Assembly (NCBI RefSeq): GCF_003755175.1
Contig: NZ_RKHX01000002.1
Coordinates: 1 to 64,000 of the forward strand
Reading direction: 5' to 3'
DNA from: Cellulomonas sp. PhB150
GTDB lineage: Bacteria; Actinomycetota; Actinomycetes; Actinomycetales; Cellulomonadaceae
Length of the DNA stretch: 64,000 bases
In this document: piece after piece, positions 63,775-64,000 of the stretch
Numbering within the stretch: the stretch's first letter is position 1
Layout of the letters: every line of letters begins with the position of its first letter
The notes under the pieces: generated by a model
What the model was told of the DNA's origin: nothing
The model's database searches: none
What the model saw: only the letters and a program-made list of their open reading frames with translations
Translations under genes and position numbers: made by a program

Positions 63775-64000
63775 TCAGAGTGCGGGGACGAGCCTCGCGG
63801 TGCGGGACAGCACGCCCGAGAGCAGGGACCAGATCGCGATGCCCATCACCAGGTTGACGGCGCCGGCCGAGAGGGCGCGGTCGGTGTCGTCGGTCCAGGT
63901 GAGCGGGAGGAGCGCGGCGACGAGCGTGGTCAGGCCCATGATCCAGCCGAAGAACGCGCGCGGCCGGGGCGTCGAGATCACCAGCAGGTGCAGCAGGCCT
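63775..64000 (-). CDS. Small membrane protein, DUF6069-like (partial)
   Basis: The reading frame is open to the window edge, so the start lies outside. The visible 75 residues contain GLLHLLVISTPRPRAFFGW, a helix (IMGLTTLVAALLPL), the short loop TWTDDTDRALSAGA and a second helix (VNLVMGIAIWSLLSGVL), ending SRTARLVPAL. The pattern is that of four-helix DUF6069 proteins of actinobacteria. Function unknown. Confidence 0.7.
   Translation of the reverse strand, partial: GLLHLLVISTPRPRAFFGWIMGLTTLVAALLPLTWTDDTDRALSAGAVNLVMGIAIWSLLSGVLSRTARLVPAL

Overview
The window is about 73% G+C, codes on both strands, and starts many genes at GTG with TANNNT boxes 6-7 nt upstream. It opens in the last bases of an actinobacterial 5S rRNA. 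The gene content (GlgE pathway, Gat amidotransferase, a mnmA-ligA block, DUF222/HNH endonuclease, class I KARI, leaderless starts) fits a Micrococcales actinobacterium, most likely Cellulomonas or a close relative. That placement comes from gene order and composition, not from a search.

Layout. 1-90: end of an rrn operon and its terminator. 383-15690: alpha-glucan and trehalose metabolism, with glgB, then a plus-strand mannose isomerase/fructokinase pair beside a LacI regulator, then mak-treS-glgE read leftward with overlapping ends, an FAD dehydrogenase and glgX. 15806-18598: etfBA and an APH-like kinase. 18669-25997: a chain of six overlapping or nearly abutting genes (cysteine desulfurase, mnmA, a MetE-like protein, a small membrane protein, ligA, a double GNAT). 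26014-34009: a sugar locus with ThuA-like and ROK genes facing a CUT2-type ABC importer, a Gfo/Idh oxidoreductase and a TIM-barrel isomerase. 34049-37803: gatCAB. 37842-46497: a TetR-regulated membrane protein, GNAT, DoxX, photolyase, POT peptide transporter, a frameshifted DUF222/HNH endonuclease with an SOS-like box, and a PCD-VOC fusion. 46632-51628: two different dihydroxyacid dehydratases flanking mazEF and an AIM24-like gene. 51706-57131: DUF2306, PNPOx and two tandem paralogous ABC exporter pairs. 57212-63719: ilv leader peptide and attenuator, ilvBNC, an ASCH-like gene, leuB and ilvE. 63775-64000: a partial membrane protein.

Function. The right-hand 17 kb holds most of branched-chain amino acid synthesis (ilvB, ilvN, ilvC, two ilvD, ilvE, leuB). 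Expression of ilvBNC appears to be set by attenuation: a 14-codon Ile/Leu/Val-rich leader, a terminator and a competing antiterminator can all be read in the DNA. The left-hand 16 kb makes and remodels glycogen through trehalose, maltose-1-phosphate and GlgE. The central ROK/ThuA/ABC/dehydrogenase/isomerase locus looks like a complete uptake and oxidation route for a sugar or cyclitol whose identity cannot be read from sequence; it is the best candidate for an undescribed pathway.

No CRISPR array, insertion sequence, prophage or tRNA was recognised.
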